From Thermoleophilia bacterium (lineage in GTDB: Bacteria; Actinomycetota; Thermoleophilia; Gaiellales; Gaiellaceae), in assembly GCA_025934335.1 (NCBI GenBank), contig JAICYG010000157.1:1-5961 (forward strand): 5,961 bases of DNA. The letters are read 5' to 3'. The notes under the pieces are model-generated. The model saw only the letters and a program-made list of their open reading frames with translations. It did no database searches and had not been told where the DNA came from. Made by a program: the position numbers and the translations under genes. Positions 5,486 to 5,961 of this stretch are shown one piece after another (position 1 is the first letter of the stretch; every line of letters begins with the position of its first letter).

Positions 5486-5961
5486 TCAGTCGTGCAGGAG
5501 GACGCGGCGCAGCTCGTCCTCCTTGCCGGGCTCGAGAATCGCGAGCACCTGGTCGCCGGTCTCGAGCTGGGTCTCCTCGTCCGGGATCTCGGCCTTGCCG
5601 GAGCGCACGACCGAGATGAGGCGCGCGCCCTCGGGCAGCTTCAGCGTCCGGACGCGCTTGCCATGGCAGTTCGCGCCCTTGTCGATCGTCACCTCGACGA
5701 TCTCCAGGTTCTCCTTGCGCAGCTCGAGCAGGTGGACGAGCCCGTGCTCGGGCACCTCGTGCTCGATCAGGCCCATGATCGCGCCGGTCGCCGAAACGGT
5801 CGGCGAGATGCCAAGCAGGTCGAAATACGGCTGGTTGCGCGGATCGTTGATGCGGGCGATCACGTTGCCGACGCCGTACCGCTCGCGGGCGAGCTGGCAG
5901 ATGACGATGTTGTCTTCGTCGTCGCCGGTCGCCGCGACGACAAGGTCCGGCGGTCGCTTGA
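5486..5961 (-). CDS. trkA: TrkA-type potassium-uptake regulator, RCK domain (5' end outside window)
   Basis: The frame is open to the right edge, giving 157 visible residues up to TGA at 5488-5486. The visible part begins in the Rossmann (TrkA-N) fold: DLVVAATGDDEDNIVICQLA (5-24), then the strand-helix NVIARINDPRN (32-42) and LLGISPTVSATGAI (48-61). From about residue 70 it has a TrkA-C domain: LELRKENLEIVEVTI (78-92), GKRVRTLKLPEGARLISVVR (100-119), IPDEETQLETGDQVLAIL (125-142) and the C-terminus RRVLLHD. The nucleotide-binding GxGxxG would lie upstream, beyond the window. Such proteins sit on the cytosolic face of Trk/Ktr potassium channels and gate them through NAD(H)/ATP or c-di-AMP binding. 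A single RCK unit of about 220 residues, as in actinobacterial TrkA/CeoB pairs, is likely, and a paired trk gene may lie upstream. It is separated by 22 bp from the DUF2156 gene. The GTG at 5863 is internal and should not be used as the start. Confidence 0.9.
   Translation of the reverse strand, partial: KRPPDLVVAATGDDEDNIVICQLARERYGVGNVIARINDPRNQPYFDLLGISPTVSATGAIMGLIEHEVPEHGLVHLLELRKENLEIVEVTIDKGANCHGKRVRTLKLPEGARLISVVRSGKAEIPDEETQLETGDQVLAILEPGKEDELRRVLLHD

Noticed and set aside
3859..5619. Plus-strand open frame of 586 codons
   Set aside because: It is antisense to the DUF2156 gene and spans gene boundaries. Its charged low-complexity product is a by-product of codon bias on the other strand.

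Overview
The window is very GC-rich, with third codon positions almost all G or C and frequent GTG starts. Gene style and content suggest a high-GC actinobacterium, possibly of the Thermoleophilia (Gaiella/Solirubrobacter) type. The lineage is an inference from style, not from a marker gene. There is no rRNA, tRNA, insertion sequence, CRISPR array or phage gene.

Region 1 (1-1080, minus strand) is a cobalamin-controlled unit. A recognisable cobalamin (B12) riboswitch at 914-1057 lies downstream of a TATAGT -10 element. After it comes a hairpin that can bury the ribosome-binding site and GTG start of the next gene. Two small exported proteins follow, overlapping by 4 bp: a secreted protein with a DUF4430 (transcobalamin C-terminal-like) domain, and a lipoprotein with the same kind of domain that runs off the left edge. 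Together they look like a surface corrinoid-capture module. The transporter or binding partner would lie beyond position 1.

Region 2 (1073-1436) holds a small plus-strand gene for a 73-residue, charged, probably coiled-coil protein. It is divergent from the riboswitch unit and may share a palindromic -10 element with it and be translated leaderless. Its 3' end faces the next unit across a 126-bp convergent gap with a possible weak terminator.

Region 3 (1437-5961, minus strand, read right to left) is a tight four-gene operon. It encodes a TrkA-type potassium-uptake regulator (5' end outside the window), a membrane protein with a DUF2156/LPG-synthase C domain (MprF/LysX-like), an exported glucose/sorbosone dehydrogenase-family beta-propeller, and an exported PQQ-repeat beta-propeller. 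The first gap is 22 bp and the next two junctions are 4-bp GTGA overlaps. The operon combines ion homeostasis, probable membrane-lipid modification and two exported propellers, suggesting a cell-envelope theme, but no single pathway is proven.

I see no clearly unprecedented system. The best leads are the riboswitch-controlled DUF4430 pair with its start-codon hairpin, and the lipid-modifier plus double-propeller operon.
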